Source of the DNA: Isoetes taiwanensis
Lineage: Eukaryota; Streptophyta; Lycopodiopsida; Isoetales; Isoetaceae
Direction: 5' to 3'
DNA: 64,000 nt
Assembly (NCBI GenBank): GCA_021234155.1
Contig: JAJEKV010000237.1
Coordinates: 593,251-657,250 of the forward strand
Position numbers and translations under genes: made by a program. Positions 34,000 through 47,100 of this stretch are shown here, piece by piece; positions within the stretch are counted from its first letter, which is position 1; the number at the start of each line of letters is the position of its first letter. The notes under the pieces are model-generated. The model was not told the DNA's origin, ran no database searches, and saw nothing but the letters and a program-made list of their open reading frames with translations.

Positions 34000-36900
34000 A
34001 ACAGCGGCATATTCTCTCATCTTGGGGATTCTCGCCCTCCATCGTAGTCCAGCGACTGTTTCAATGCGAGATGATGGGACCCGTCCTCCACGGAGGCAAT
34101 AGCTCTCCGTTTCTTCATAGATATATGCGCTTTCAAATGCTTGGTGTGGGCCATGTTCGGTGTTGGATTAACTGCGTGTGGTAGTGCTCTATTTTTAGGC
34201 TTTTTGCAGTGGTTGCATCCGCGAGTGGTGGCAAAGCGCTCATTGGTGTGTGCGGACCTGTCCACGGGCATCGGGCATAGCCACAATCTGGCGGTAGTCT
34301 ATAGACCCGCGTTGCGAACCACCCACGGGCGGTGCTCTGCCATACCCTCTTCGGTCGTTGTGGCTCTTGTGCCAATAACAAAGCCCTCGGGGGCGGCGTT
34401 GTGCATCCATCTTTGGTGACCTTGTGGAAATATGCAAGATATGCGCATATAGCGGAATGTTGCGGGGGCGAACCCGGTCTCATATAGCAAAATCGATAAG
34501 GCACCCGTGCCCTTGATACCTAGGCGTATGTTAAGAAGGCCTTTTGCACCCTCTCTAGCTTATCGGTGTTCTTGCTAATTCTTTGGACCCCAAACCTCTA
34601 CCCATACAACAATCTTTGGTTCAGCGAGTGCTCACGAGCAGGTGTGCTCTCGTGCCCGATCACATAGGTCTAATACGTAGCGGCTATTGCGCATAGCATC
34701 GGGGGGCTTTCCATCCATAGCGGCCCGATCTTTCCACCACGGTCATCCCATAACATGCTAAGCGCCAAAGTCGATTCGGATACTTGAAGGTCCTTACAAC
34801 ATCCACTTTTCGTCCCTCGTAATAGAGATCACGGGATATCATCTTTGCGAGGAGAGGCTGCCGGGGAGCTTAGTTTTTTGCCGAGGTTCGCGAGTCATTC
34901 TGTTGTGTCCGCGAGAACCCACTAAGGCGTCAAATCTTTCTTTGCATACTCACGGTTGTATGGGATAGCAAGTCTACATCATCGCATAGAGCAATTGCCT
35001 TATCTTGTATGCCTCACGGTATTTTGTGGGGCCGCCCCCATGTTCTTGCATCAAGTCTCCAACTTGTCAATGTAGAGACCAAAGGCGTTGGAGATACGGA
35101 CATCCCTGTTTAACCCCTATGGTGCTAGCAACTTCATTCGATCGATCGCGCGGGCAATGCCACATATATCCCATCATAGAGTCTATAAATGACATTTTGT
35201 AAGTCTGTGGGGCATCACGGCGCTTTGCAAATCTTTGCCACAGCAGTCAGAGGGACCGTATCATATCGAATCTTGAAATCTACGAAGCGAAGTATACAGT
35301 CCGCCCGGCGCATTGCAGTAGCTTCCATAAGGATTAGAGTGAATATATGGTCGATTGTGGAGTGGGAGGTGGCGAAACCCGCTGGCCAGCTGCCGCGCCT
35401 CTCGGCTTCCATTGCCCGAGGTTAACTTCTTCTCCACCACACGCTAAAAGCTTTGCGGTAATGGGCTCACCATGATCATCGCGGTGGTTAGCGAATCATC
35501 CACGTTTTTGTCTTATGAATTGGGGTGACCTTGCTAACCATCCACTCTCGGGAGGCCCTCCCTTATGGCTGGTTAATAATTTGTCGGAGGCCCTAGCAAA
35601 GGCTGGCCCACCCCATTTCAATAACTTCGGCAGAAGTCCCTGCAAGTCCTTTGCTTTGCCATTAGCCCGGTGTCTAAGGCCTGTTGGATGTCTTCCTCGT
35701 GGTGCGGCATTTCTCCTACGTCACGGAACCGGCTTTTGCTCACGGGGGATCATCTGGCTCCTCCAAGCGATGCATCCAGCGGTCTCACGGTAATATTGCG
35801 GGTGGTTGATGCCTCTTGTACAACACCCTACGCCCGAAGGCTTTTGGCTCGATCATCAACAAATCAAACATGCGGCTGGCGATAGTGCGCAATATGCGCA
35901 TGCTTTTTGGATTTCAAGAATGCTCTATAGTCTGAATGGCTTTGCTGCAATTGTGGATCACGAGGCGAGGCGTAGTTGGGTCTTTAGAGCCTTGCACTTT
36001 CGGCGTCAAACCGGGGATTACGAGGGAAGCAGCGGTGTCCATTCGCGGCGATCCCTGTTGCAAAGCATGCACTAGGCTGGCGTGAGTAAGGCATTTACAA
36101 GCCATTCCCACCTATCATGTAGCGTGCAAAGGGCATCAATCCCCTGCAGTTCGCGTTCCAACCACGGAACTCATATTACGCTTGCTTTTCGATAGTGGGG
36201 ATGTATCTCAACCCCCGATGGTTTCTACTACGTGATTTAGCTCTTGAGTGCTCCCAATCCAAAGTGACATAAAGTGGATAGTGGTAAAGACAAAGCCTCC
36301 TCATCTCTGTTAGGTGTGCCAATTGAGAGCTCGTGATCATGTCAAGTCCTACCCTTTGGAGCAAGGAGATAGTCTACTACGCTAGCTCCACCATCATGTC
36401 TATCGCTCTTGCAAGTAAAACCCACGATTGCGGCCATCTGATCATACCATTGCACACTACCATGTCAAAGACGGCGAGTTGAACCAACTCCCTTCAAAGC
36501 GTTGGTGGTGTATCTTGAGGCCATGCGGCATGTTGGGGTGCGGTTGTTTCAAGCGAGAATGGGTCGAATCGGCCTCTCCACGGAAGGTAACAAGGCTGCG
36601 GTATGCGGTCGCGGGCATTGAAATCTCTAACAAGAGCACATGCCCTTCTTTGGCGATCTTGCTCTATGTCATCATACGGATCTCGTAAGGCATTTGTACA
36701 TCCGTAATACGCCTCACGGACTGGTAGAACTTAGAGGCTGCATGGGGTATATAACAACATGCAATAAATAATGAGCGATCTTTGAGGCTCGGTATTCTCA
36801 CCCACGGTGGCGGTTAAGTCATCGACCTTGTGGGGCGAGACCGTGGCTGCTATAGCATCTTTGAAGTAGCATGCCACCCCTCCATATCCTCGCTTGCCAT

Positions 36901-37051
36901 GGCGGCGCATTAGCGGCGAAAGCTTTGGTATCCGGGATGTCCGGCGGTGATGCCCACGATATTCCCATGTCTCTTGCAAGAAGATGATGTCCATACGTAG
37001 CGATCCCAACAAGGCCCGCCCTTCTTCGGGGGAATCCCCTCTGAGTTCCAT
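34000..37051 (-). pseudogene. ORF2 of non-L1 LINE copy 1 (endonuclease-RT), broken
   Basis: The endonuclease is seen at 37051-36731: LRMDIIFLQETWE (metal-binding Glu) and GKRGYGGVACYFKDAI. RT follows in changing frames. A segment of the QAGFR.GHSTxDHIFTL type is recognisable at 35412-35215 as STIDHIFTL. CILRFVDFKIRYDTVPLT carries the motif A Asp. STIGVKQGCP is at about 35125. The YADD box near 34985 has lost one base. The C-terminal part near 33960-34500 is unreadable in one frame. The layout is typical of EN-RT LINEs. The element is inactive. Confidence 0.7.
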
Positions 37052-37099
37052 GATACAAGTCGGGGACTTTGTCCCTATCTTTTTTTGTGGCGGTTGTCT

Positions 37100-38330
37100 G
37101 CACCAGCTCAGGAGGTTGCGGGGGCGTTCAGTGGTGCCGCTGCTTGGGTCACGGTTGTTGCATCACGGTTTGCCATCTCGGAGGTGAAAGGTCTAGATGT
37201 CCACGGCCCCATCGCCCCATTTGCCTCGCGCTCTTGTTGGCGCGGAGGTACAAACACCTTCATCTTGCCATTAACCAAGCCTGCCGATCCCCCCTGCTGT
37301 CGACTTGCGATTTTTGTGAACTCCTCGTCTCTCCTTTTGTTGCCTTTGGGTAAGATCGTGTCCAAGTATATTGATGTCCCCTTCAATAGGCTGGCGCATT
37401 GCGGCAATAGAGTCTTGGATGCACGGTCCAACAACGTGAATTTGACCGGTCGGGGTCTCATGTTTGGCCCCAGGCTACGGTGGGTTTCTCACCCCAAATC
37501 TGCGGTTGTAGCTTTGTCGGCACCGGGGCATTAAGCTTAGCCGGCGGATCTTCCCCATGATCTTGGGCAAGCCGGGACAATGAGGTTCAGCCCGGCGGGA
37601 TTGGCGATCCTGCTCCTCATGCGAAGGACGCACGATTCCACGGGCCACCTACGCCTCGGCATTGAGCGCCTTGTTGATCTTTGCCTCGGGGCGTGCACAT
37701 TTCGTTTCATCTCCGGCGGAGATCATACATCTCGGTGAAACTTCGGCCATCCTCTTCTCTGGGGCGAGCACGGGTCTTTGCTTCTGTCCTTACGGTTTGT
37801 CTCTTTTCTAGGGTGTCCAACCTTGCTTGCATCTGATGCATTCTAGCTTCATGGTCCATAAGGCAAACTGCGGTAGCCAAGCTGTATGTCTGTTCCCTTT
37901 GCTTGCACGCTCTCTCTGCGGTTGTGATATCTCATCGTCACTGCTGATGGATCCTATCAATCATTTGGGTAACCTCATTCGGTGTTTGAGATGTTGCCAT
38001 GAATTCACTTCTTAAGCGGCGACAATACCCGTGCTTATTTGCGCTCGAAGTCGGCCAGCCAAAGCGGTCATTCAATGGCGCTTTTGCTCTTCTAATGTGG
38101 AGATCCGTTCTCTCTCCTTCACCAAGCTGTTTCTTGAGGATGGCTCTTGTTGGTGGGTGTCTCTTTGTGCCTCCATACTTGCCAACCTATCACATGCTTC
38201 TTTGTCAACTTTGCCTCCAAGGCTCGTATATTCTCGGTGCGTGACATGCTCGAGGGAGAGGAGCCCTCTCAGTTCGTGCTTTCGCTTCTTTAGTGCATGC
38301 GGCTTTTCTTCCATTGTCTGGCGAGAGTCC
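37100..38330 (-). pseudogene. ORF1 of non-L1 LINE copy 1 (coiled coil + RRM-like)
   Basis: A Lys/Glu-rich heptad-like segment (38314-38072, with LVKERERISTLEEQKRH) suggests a coiled coil. Downstream, MRPRPVKFTLLDRASKTLL then LLKGTSIYLDTILPK (37461-37320) fits the RRM-like nucleic-acid-binding core of CC-RRM type ORF1 proteins (RPR.I.V.F.....K..LL......LKGT.I.....L). The usual plant L1 ORF1 is a CCHC protein, so this is a different type. Frameshifts separate the two parts. Confidence 0.6.
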
Positions 38331-38433
38331 GCGTCACTGGGTCATTTAGAGTCTCACTCTTTGCAAGTCGAACACGAGACCAAGTCTATTGTGAAGTCCC
38401 GATTCTGAACCCAAAGCTCCCCAAGCTCGGATA

Positions 38434-38830
38434 TGATCGAAAGCGTGTGGCCAGCACCACGCAGCCGCCGGGGGTTTTCAGAAGGTTTTATTGGCAGCCC
38501 GGAAATCTACAATTTTGCTTTGGAAATATGACTCAACCACATGCAAATCACATACCTACTGAAAGGTCTCTGAGAGGGCTTTCCAACGCAACAAATTTCA
38601 GCTGAAACGGAGACTCACGGATCTCTAGATATGATCGAAGCGTCGCGACCCGGGACCATGGGCTTTAGGGTTTACGGGGGCCGGATGTGCAGTCCGGAAA
38701 TCTGTGATTTTGACAAAGATATAAGCCACAATCAATGGCAAATCATATACCTACTCAAAGATCGCTGAGAGGGCTCTCCATCGCAACAAATTTCAAGCTG
38801 AAGCAGGGCTTACGGATCTCGGATATGGCG
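38434..38830 (-). repeat. 5' tandem units (about 190 bp) of non-L1 LINE copy 1
   Basis: The markers CTCGGATATGATCGAA, CTCTAGATATGATCGAA and CTCGGATATGGCGAGG occur at about 38434, 38624 and 38818, spaced about 190 bp. Two full units share the GAGAGGGCT(T/C)TCCA(A/T)CGCA and CATACCTACT segments. They lie at the 5' end of the element upstream of ORF1, where some LINEs carry promoter monomers. A promoter role is inferred. Confidence 0.65.
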
Positions 38831-38880
38831 AGGAGCAGCGTGGCCAGGAAAGGAACCTTTGCCAAAACGAGCGACCAAGG

Positions 38881-39834
38881 AAAAGCATATAGTGTGCTTC
38901 TGCTAAACTAATGGGGGCTACACATTATGCTTTTATAATGAATAAAACTATCCTATTAATTTGTGCAAAAGTAACGCTATATTGAGAGCCTACATTCGCA
39001 GGAATGCATGCATTACACTCCAAGCATTTGGATCCCATCCATAGGATGGGCATAGAAGCTGCATATGCTGGGGTCATCATAGACAAATAGAGATTTAAAG
39101 TTATACAACCTTAAGACTGGTGTACATTTATCAACATATTAACAAAGCAAACATATTAACAAAGCATACAGCTAGAAAAATCCATAAAGACCACCACTAT
39201 GAAATTGAATTTGTAAATCTCCATTGTATAAGAATCCTTGAATAATGACAATTAAAGAACTTGTACATGAAAATGAACTAGATCTTCAGTGGGAAGCCTG
39301 AGAACCTCCACAACAATGTGGATAATCTGGAAGCACAAATATATCTGGAAGTGCAAAAGGTCATAAGAGTAGAAATAGACCCGATCCATCAGTAGAAATA
39401 TACAATATTGTCAATATTCTTCTATGCTTTCCTTGCATGAGTAGCAGCATTGTACATATTAAACCATGTTGTACATGTTAAACAATGTTTGGTCAATAGC
39501 ATGTTTTAAGCATGTATGGCCAGACAATTTAGTATATTCGCAGCATTAACAGAAGAGATAATGGGACCACGATAGATAATATGTCTAACATCCTTCCAAA
39601 CAAAGCCAACAATAAGAAAGCCTGGCATGCTGCAAAGATTTCCACATGCCTTGCAATCACTACGTTTTTGCTATGTGCCCATGTTCAAATATCTATATGA
39701 CATCTGACTAAGCCCTTCTAACTCAGATACAACTCTAAAAATTTGAGAATATAACTCGTCTTGAAATGGTATTCACAACCAAGTGTCATAAGGATGGCAA
39801 ATGTGCCGCTATCTAGTAAAGATATGAAGGTTAC
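38881..39834. other. AT-rich stretch without recognised gene
   Basis: This lies between the 5' end of the LINE and the last identified exon of the minus-strand split gene. A small tandem repeat AACATATTAACAAAGCA(A/T)AC is seen near 39135-39165. It may be intron or 3' region of that gene. Confidence 0.5.
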
Positions 39835-42304
39835 CTTGTCGCAACTTTCTCTGCCCTAGGTACAGTGCTAAGTATTTTTAGTGCTATAAGTCCTGCCAGC
39901 CCAAATACCACTCAAATACCACTGCTACAAAATTTGAAGACATAGATTGAAAGAATAATTCTCTTAGCAAGCTTGCAGCAACTCTGAATGAAGGTCCTTG
40001 TTCTGCCCTCGTATTCAACAACTCCAAGCCGCCTCAAATCTAAAAGAATATACGACAAATTTTTACAGAATCCCCAAATTATTGAGTAGCATGCCAGAAT
40101 GACTTACGGCTTAAAAGAAGGCCTGTGAAATAGACTTGCCTGTTAGACTAACAATTGTAGATGTAGTAAAGCAAATATACAGAAGCATCAAACCTGCAAA
40201 ACATGGAGGCAATCCAATTAGATTAGCTTGCACAGACATGTACTTGATACTAAAACAATAATCCTAGTGGACTACAACCAGTTTTATTGCTCTAGGCATT
40301 CCGATGATACACAAATTGTTGCACTGATTCTATGCTGACCACTCTACAGATGCGGGAGGAATAGAAAACTCCCATGGAGGGGCTTCACTCTTGCTAATTT
40401 ATATAATATATAAAGATCCACTAAGTTGCAGAGCAGAATTACATTTGGAATTGGAGATGGCTAAAGTGAGGAATGCCATTTAAAGGACATATAGTAGCAA
40501 AACTCGAGAAAGATCAAATAGCAAACCTTGTTCTTGTAACCTTCTTGTGAGATTTTGCCTCCACATGAAGAATCTTAGCACATAGCAGAGTCCCTAAGAA
40601 GGCAATTCAATGAGATACATTCTTCTAGCATTTTAGAAAGAATGGAAGACTAAAATGACAACGCATAAATTATTTAGACGTCATTGGGTGCAACGGCAAC
40701 TCAACGTTTAAATCAAAATTGCCTAAAGCATGAATCCAAGCCTGAATCTATGCCTGAATCCTATGCAGTAGACGACAAACAAATTAGAGACAATTTTCCT
40801 TTGCCTATGATGCGAGATCTGGCATCCGTACCTTCTGTTTGTTCTTGTGGGGTATTCGTTTACCAAGATGACGGTGTAAAACTGCAGGCACACGTGTATT
40901 TATGCATATATCCAAACTCATAGTCTGCACATGATAAATGCATTCAACAATACACAATGACTTACACTAAATCTAAGATAATGCTTTAATCCAAACTATG
41001 ATGCAGGTTTAAAGCATTTAATCCACGTCAACAATAGACTATTAGAAGAAACTTGAAGATCACCTCAGCAAAACCGTTATGCTCTAAAAGGTCAGTTCCA
41101 TTATGCTCCCATGTTGTCTACAAAATCCGAAAATGACCTGCTCCTGCTCCAAAAACAAAGTTATTCTTAGTTCTATACATAACTGCAAGAAATCACCCTG
41201 TTGCAACGCACCATTTCAAATGAAATTGCAAATTAAGGATGGCATCTACAAATACAAATCAATATAGCATCAAAACATGGAAGGAAAGGAAAACCAAGAT
41301 TGCTCTCCCACTTACTGGACTAAACAATAGAGCACCATAGCCATCATATATATGTATATAAAAGAGCAGCAATTTATGCATGATAGGTTCAATTCGGCAT
41401 GCAATATAATCGGAAAACTAAGTAATGAATGTCATTTACATTCAACAGTATATATTTTCCTCCATAAGCACCTGGGAGCTCCAGATATACTATTTATTAT
41501 GCCTCAGATATGAAGCAAAGATTATAACATGTGTAGTCTGCACACAAATGCATCTAAAACCTTTAAGATAGAAGAGTACCTTGAGGTTGCATCTTCATAG
41601 GATTTTAGCACTACATTCCTGCAGAAACATTCAAATAAGTCCATATGAACTCCAAAACTAAGAATGTCTGCTACATAATGCTCTACATTACGAAAATTGA
41701 ACTTCTGGTTCATAGACATCAAAATCAAACCCTAGAATATCTAGAGCATACATACCTTTCTTGCTTTGCCTTTGGAACTCTGCTTGCAGCATGGTCTATA
41801 TGTAAGTACTTAAGTCCACAAAGCAATCTGCTTTTGATGAGACCCACAAAAAAGGCAAGAAACTCCTCATCATCGATTACCACAACATGCAGTGCAGGCT
41901 GTTGACTCAAATGATATGAACAGCGTGAATGACATGCTTGAGAAATATAGAAGAATATCAACCCACCATTGCCCAACCACGAGTAGTGCAAGATCATTCG
42001 GCTCAGAGCAATTTGCTCACGAATCCACGAAACACCCATCTAGTGCATCCAGTACTGCATGATCCTGAGAAATCGTGGCATGCACAATACTAAAAGGGAA
42101 GAAGTTGGATGCCAAAATCATATGAAACAAAAAATGATTATCAAATAATGCACAAACTTGATTGAAAAGCCTGCATGACCCCAAATGGTGCATGCGCCTT
42201 GGCATCAGGCAGAAAAGATAGATAAAAGGAATCAAATTTCAACCTACCTAGTTGAAGATGAAGATCTTTGGCATGTGACAATAGGGATGATTTTAGAAGC
42301 CAAC
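39835..42304 (-). CDS. multi-exon host gene of unknown function (exon cluster)
   Basis: Short minus-strand exons with GT/AG borders and compatible phases are: 42304-42248 (WLLKSSLLSHAKDLHLQL), 41898-41756 (DDEEFLAFFVGLIKSRLL, KYLHIDHAASRVPKAKQ), 41618-41561 (NVVLKSYEDATSR), 41117-41064 (TTWEHNGTDLLEHNGFAE), 40881-40832 (FYTVILVNEYPTRTNR), 40139-40108 (QVYFTGLLLS), 40039 to about 39983 (LRRLGVVEYEGRTRTFIQ) and 39892-39835 (LIALKILSTVPRAEKVAT). From 41898 on, every exon joins the next in frame; intron sizes run from 68 to about 690 bases. The exon at 42304 does not join directly, so at least one exon between is missing. Start and stop were not found. The sequence looks like an alpha-helical protein; I do not recognise the family. 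Further exon candidates lie right of the LINE at 42.4-47.1 kb, which would then sit in an intron. Confidence 0.55.
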
Positions 42305-42731
42305 CTAAAACAAGCTGTGGCAATCATGGCATACATGCATTTGAAAGTAGATATTATTTCATATATATGTGCAATCTTCAAAAATGTTCCTTTAGTTACG
42401 CAAATACCTTTAGTTGGTTAAACCGGGATTTCACACACAGGAGTTTTAGGAAGGAAGGAAGGAAGGTATTTTTATAGATCCCACGGAGACCAATCGGTCT
42501 ATGGGACCCAATACAAAAGCGCGACAAGCGGATTACTACGGTTAAAACCCCCTCCCCTCAGGAAGGGGTTTCGAGGAAAAATCGTGACGACAATCAGCCT
42601 GGCGACAAAGCGATCAATATACAAAATGCAAAAACACACAAATATATACACTCATGCCGCACCCGTAGTGCTGATCGGCGAGGCAGGCAGCGAGCGGGGG
42701 CAAAAGGTGAGCTTCGCGAGATCGGTATCTC

Positions 42732-45450
42732 TCACGAGATATGCGACCCCGAGCGCGTCGCGGCGGTGTGTTCATCGGCAAATGTAGGGGCAAGTCCGGT
42801 AGGTACTAAGGGGCGTATCGGCCCGAATCCGAATCTTTGGGCAACTTCACGGAAAGTGTAAGACTCATCCTCAATGGCAACCGTTTGGCGGCATTGTGAG
42901 CACGTCTGGTGGGGCTCCCCAATCCACGCCGTCTCGATCACGAAGATGGTGGGCATCGATGCGAATGGAGGCAATGAGTGGCGGCTTTTAGGGGCATTTG
43001 GGGCAGCGGTAGAGCTGCGGGCCCCGGGCTTTCTGGAGTTGATGTGCTCCTTGTAATGGGCGTTTTGACCTGCTCTAGGCGTCGAGGGTCCCGAGCTTGC
43101 CAAGGAAGCAAAGCGTCGGTACTCTGCCGTTTGTCATCTGTCGGCCTCTGTGTGTCCACTGCCTTTTGTGCTCTGCCGCGTTCCATCTGGCGAACCCGAT
43201 CTCTCTTACCCCTCCAACATGCCCTGAGCCTCTGCGGGCCCATTGCCCTGGCGTAAGCCGGTGCGGGAGCGAGCATCATTCATATTAACCACTTTTACGA
43301 AAATAGGCGATGTGTCTATCAAGGGCTGCCGTGGCGACAAGAATCGGTTTCTGCATCCCGAGTCGATGGGGGTGAAGGTTTCACCCAAGTGCCCGTGCCA
43401 AAATGCCATACGCACCTGCTCCAAGTCATTCAGGTCACCAAAGAGGCGGCCAGGGCCCCAAACCTCGACCCGTCTGAAGGGCGGGGCTCGACCGGTTGCA
43501 GCGGATGTATTGATGGCCCCAATCATAGAGCTACGCACGGGTTTTGTTGTTACGCATGGCAAAAGCGCTTTCGGACTGCTATCACCATAGCGGATGGATG
43601 CCTCCCAGCGAGTGAGGAGGGAACTCCACCCCTAGGTACTTGTAGGTGGGTGTGACCTCCGCAGGTATCCCCGATATGTGAGTGCGGGGGCGTGGGGTGG
43701 CATGAAGAGGATATGAGAACCACCACGGTCTTGGCGGTTTTGGCGCATAATGCGTAGCGGCGAATGTGTCTAGGGCATCGGATGAGGCGCATAGCCGGGG
43801 TGTGGGCGGAGGAAGGTCAACATCGTCATAGATGAGCTGGTGGATGACACTGGTGCAAAAGCTATATGCCATCCCCCCATGCTCGATGGCCGGGGCTCTA
43901 AGCCCGATCAATGTAGAGGCCAAAAAGTGTTGGTGAGAGGGGGCAGCCTGCGGACCCGATACTACTGGTGAATGCGGCCCGTCGGTGCATCTGCCAAAAC
44001 AACTCTCATACGGCTTTGTATATGGCATTACGCACCCGGCGGCGGCAGCCCGATTGATCGCGGTCTAGCCCATAGCTTTTCGGGGGACCAGTATCAAAAA
44101 GCCGCCCGAAGTTCACAAAGCGACAATACAAGTCCTGTAGATGGTTCATTTTGTCTTCAATCGGTGCCGCGGTGTAAAGATATGGTCAATTGTTGAGTGG
44201 GCGGGGTCTAAAGCTTTGCTTGTGTGAGGGCTCGCACATCTGCCTCCCTACACTTGTGGTGTGGCTTTGCTTTCGAGAATGCCGATAGCGGTTTGGCAAA
44301 TCTTGAGCCCGACCATGATCGTCCGATGGTTGGCGGACGATTGTGGGTCGCCCGAATCTTGTGAATGGGGACAACCACGCTTGTGGTCCATTGTTGGGGA
44401 AACCTTCTGCAATGCTACGTTGAACGGGGTAGTGAGGATGCGGCACCGGCGGTACGCCGCCCATTTGAGTAACTTCGGCACGCATACCATCAAGGTCATT
44501 TGCCTTCCCATTACCCGACCCGTTCGCGGGCCCTCACAACATCCTCCAGCGAGAGAACCAATGGGGGGCCATCGTGGGGGGTATGGGCGCTGGCGTCCCC
44601 GGTGGATCATAGAGAGGCTGCTTTGCAGAAATCTTTGTTCCCCCTTGCCGGGTATGATGTCCCAAAGGCTGGGCTGGCCTTGAAGCACTACGCACCAAAG
44701 GTTCGAGGATGAGTGTCGGCCAGGCCGAACATCTTCCACGATGCACGGCAAGGTACGGGCGCCTTTCTCTCCCGGATAGGTGATGCGTGTGTGAATATTC
44801 TGGCGGGTTTTGAATCGAGAATGTGGCCAATTTTGGCGCGGATTGCGTTCTTTACACTCGCATCAAACCATCGGTTATGCGAGAAATATTCTTTGTTGTT
44901 GGCGGCGGGGGTATGCCAAAGCACTGTCTGCTGCATCCGTAATAATCAAAAAGTCAAGCTGAAGTGCATCTCTTTGCTCTAGTGTGGGGTCATGAGAATT
45001 CTTTAAGGTCGATCGATGAGCATCTCGGCATAGTCCTCGCACGCACGCTCATAATCTAGGCTGGCCCGAGGATGGCGAGAGGCTGGCATAGTGGGGATTC
45101 TGGCGGCTTGCCAAACCATGTTCAAATAAAGTGGGAGGTGATGAGGTCGACCTCCTCATCATTGTCGGTGCCCACCGGAAGCTTGGCCCGATGAGATGCA
45201 TATCTTAGCAGCTTCTGAGCACATAGTCCACCACAATAGACCCTCCCCACGATTGTCACATGCGCATGTGCACTTGCGGCGGGGGTTGTCCGTTAGTAGC
45301 AAGCAACCCCACCATGACCCCTGTCACATGCAATTATTGAAGGCCAGAAATGTTGGTAACCCGGCGGTCAGTGCTTGTGCTTGACTTGCTCCCATGTCTC
45401 CATGAGAAAGATGAGATCCATATCGGCTGCCATGGGTTGAGGCCATCCCC
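42732..45450 (-). pseudogene. ORF2 of non-L1 LINE copy 2 (endonuclease-RT), broken
   Basis: The endonuclease shows MDLIFLMETWEQ (45420-45375) and, in another frame, RGHGGVACY (about 45270). An RT finger region near 44500-44300 carries QDSGDPQSSANHRTIMVG. The catalytic box near 43825 reads QLIYDDVDL: the Ala codon of YADD is missing as an in-frame 3-base loss. YKYLGVEFPPHSLG follows at 43650-43610. The C-terminal part (43103-42732) has IGEPHQTCSQCRQTVAIEDE, a CxxC-type end shared with the copy at 61.9 kb. Multiple frameshifts are present. Confidence 0.7.
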
Positions 45451-45504
45451 TTACGCCAAGGGAAGCCTCGACAATTCCATGAGACCACCAGGGAGGCACA
45501 ATTC

Positions 45505-47100
45505 CTATTTGTCGGCCCGGTAGGTGGTATCGTGACTGTGAGTCAGCGGGAAGAAGGGCGGGCGAGAAGCGCTGAGTGAAAGTAGATGGGGCGGGAGGCG
45601 ACATGTGGCTGAAGGCGTGGGTCGTGAGGGGCGGGGTAGGGAAGCGAAGAAGGGGCCGTGGTAGGAGAAGCGGCGAGGGGGGCCACATTTCCGGTTGGGG
45701 CTGCGAAGTGCGGCGGTAGCAAGGCTGCGCGAAAATGTGCATCTGCTTGCGAACCAATCTGCGGCATCCCCTTGGTGGCGAATGCCTCTGACCCTGACAA
45801 GCTCCTGTCTGCGTGCCTCCTGTTGTGCGGATGTGAGGTCCCGGTTCACGTACAGGGATGTTCCCTTCAGCATCTTGCCCTGGCGCAATATGACATCACG
45901 CACCTGCGCATCCGCAACCGCGAATATGACAATGCGGTCACGACCCGGGCGCTGAGCCCCATGGCGGCTGCTTTCGGGGAAAATGAACGAGCCGGGGAAT
46001 GTCATCCGATCGAGAATGTGTGTTCGGATGTTGTAGGCGAGACTCTCCCCCTCCTCTTCTGGCATGTCTCAGACTACCAGATTGTGGCCTCTCCGTCTGC
46101 GCTCTTGGAGTTCTGCGGCCTGCGGGTCAAAGGTGGGCAAGGGCCAGGGCCTGTGCTGGGGTGGTAGTGGTGGTGGCTGGGATGGCGTGGAGTGAAGCGA
46201 GTCTTGCGGGGCAGCAGTCGTGAATACCGGCTGCGGCGGCGTGGAGGCTGATGCGGGGGTAGCGATGCAGTGCGTCCACCGACCACTGTGAGGTCGGGAA
46301 CATACGGCTCTTGCCGGCTTTCTTCTTTGCTGCCTTGGCCATCTCTACACCTTGTTGCGGTGACTATGAACCTCGATAGGGAGACCCTGGCCCTGTCTAT
46401 GGATGGCTGCCCAACCCACGAGCTCGGGCTACGAGTAGCGGCGTGCTTTCGAGGCCAAGCACCGCAGGCGTCAGCTGGGCTTGCTGCCCGTCATCGTACT
46501 ACGAAGAACACGGTAATGCGGTTTATGCGCAGGCGGACTGCGCTCCCGTGCCATGGTGGTGGCTTCCTCAACCTCGGTGAAGCGAGAGACACGTGACCAT
46601 CGTCTCATGCCTTGCGGCTCCCTCTCGTGTCATGGTGTCGAGTGATGAACGAGTCTGGCGAGCCCGCATGTCGGCGAGCTCCTGCGGCTGTTGCCGTTCG
46701 AAGTGTGCGGGCCAAGGCCATCTTCGTCTTCTGTGTGCGGGTCTCGATTTTGTGATGCGGTTCTTCTCGACCACCGGTTGCCCGAGCACATGGGGGTGCC
46801 GGGGACTCCATCTCCCGCGCCATGCCGGGCCGGAGACGCTGTTAGCCTCAATCGCAGGCCTTTGTTAGCCTCCATGCCGCTTTGGCGTGGCTCCAATTCT
46901 CTGTAGAGGCGGGGAGTTCTGCGTGGTGCGAGCAATCAATCCCCTTTCGGTAGGGCTGGCTTGTTGAGGGCCTTAGCCTTAGCCCGAGCCTCCTTCTTCA
47001 TGGAGGATGACTCTCCCCTGTCCATGATGGCTGATTGGGACCGTTTGCGTGGCGGCCCCTCGCCTTGGGTTTCCCAGGCTGGTCCATCTTCTGTGGCCAT
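45505..47100 (-). pseudogene. ORF1 of non-L1 LINE copy 2 (RRM-like)
   Basis: The best preserved part is 46065-45790. It shows FPGSFIFPESS, then RDRIVIFAVADAQVRDVI, then MLKGTSLYVNRDLTSAQQEA, ending RRQELVRVR. This matches the RRM-like core seen in copy 1 (LLKGTSIYLD). The N-terminal part starts near 46342 with a Lys-rich MAKAAKKKAGKSR, then is shifted. The region between 46342 and 47100 is probably 5' UTR and N-terminus of the element; no domain is readable there. Confidence 0.6.

Larger units (their letters stand above)
33612..38880 (-). mobile_element. non-L1 LINE, near full length, degenerate (copy 1)
   Basis: The 3' end is a (TTCC)n tail (plus-strand AAGG repeats at 33612-33630) preceded by the family block GGCCTCCGCGGACGTTAAAA. 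Reading leftwards from 38880: two to three 5' tandem units of about 190 bp, then ORF1 (about 38330-37100) and ORF2 with endonuclease and RT (about 37050-34000). Many small indels and stops leave neither ORF intact. The RT motifs differ from plant L1s, and ORF1 lacks CCHC knuckles, so the element belongs to another LINE clade, not determined here. Confidence 0.8.

Noticed and set aside
42060-42089. Exon IVHATISQDHAVLDALDG at 42089-42021 in the split gene
   Set aside because: Splice signals are present, but its phase fits neither the exon before nor the one after. It was left out of the model.
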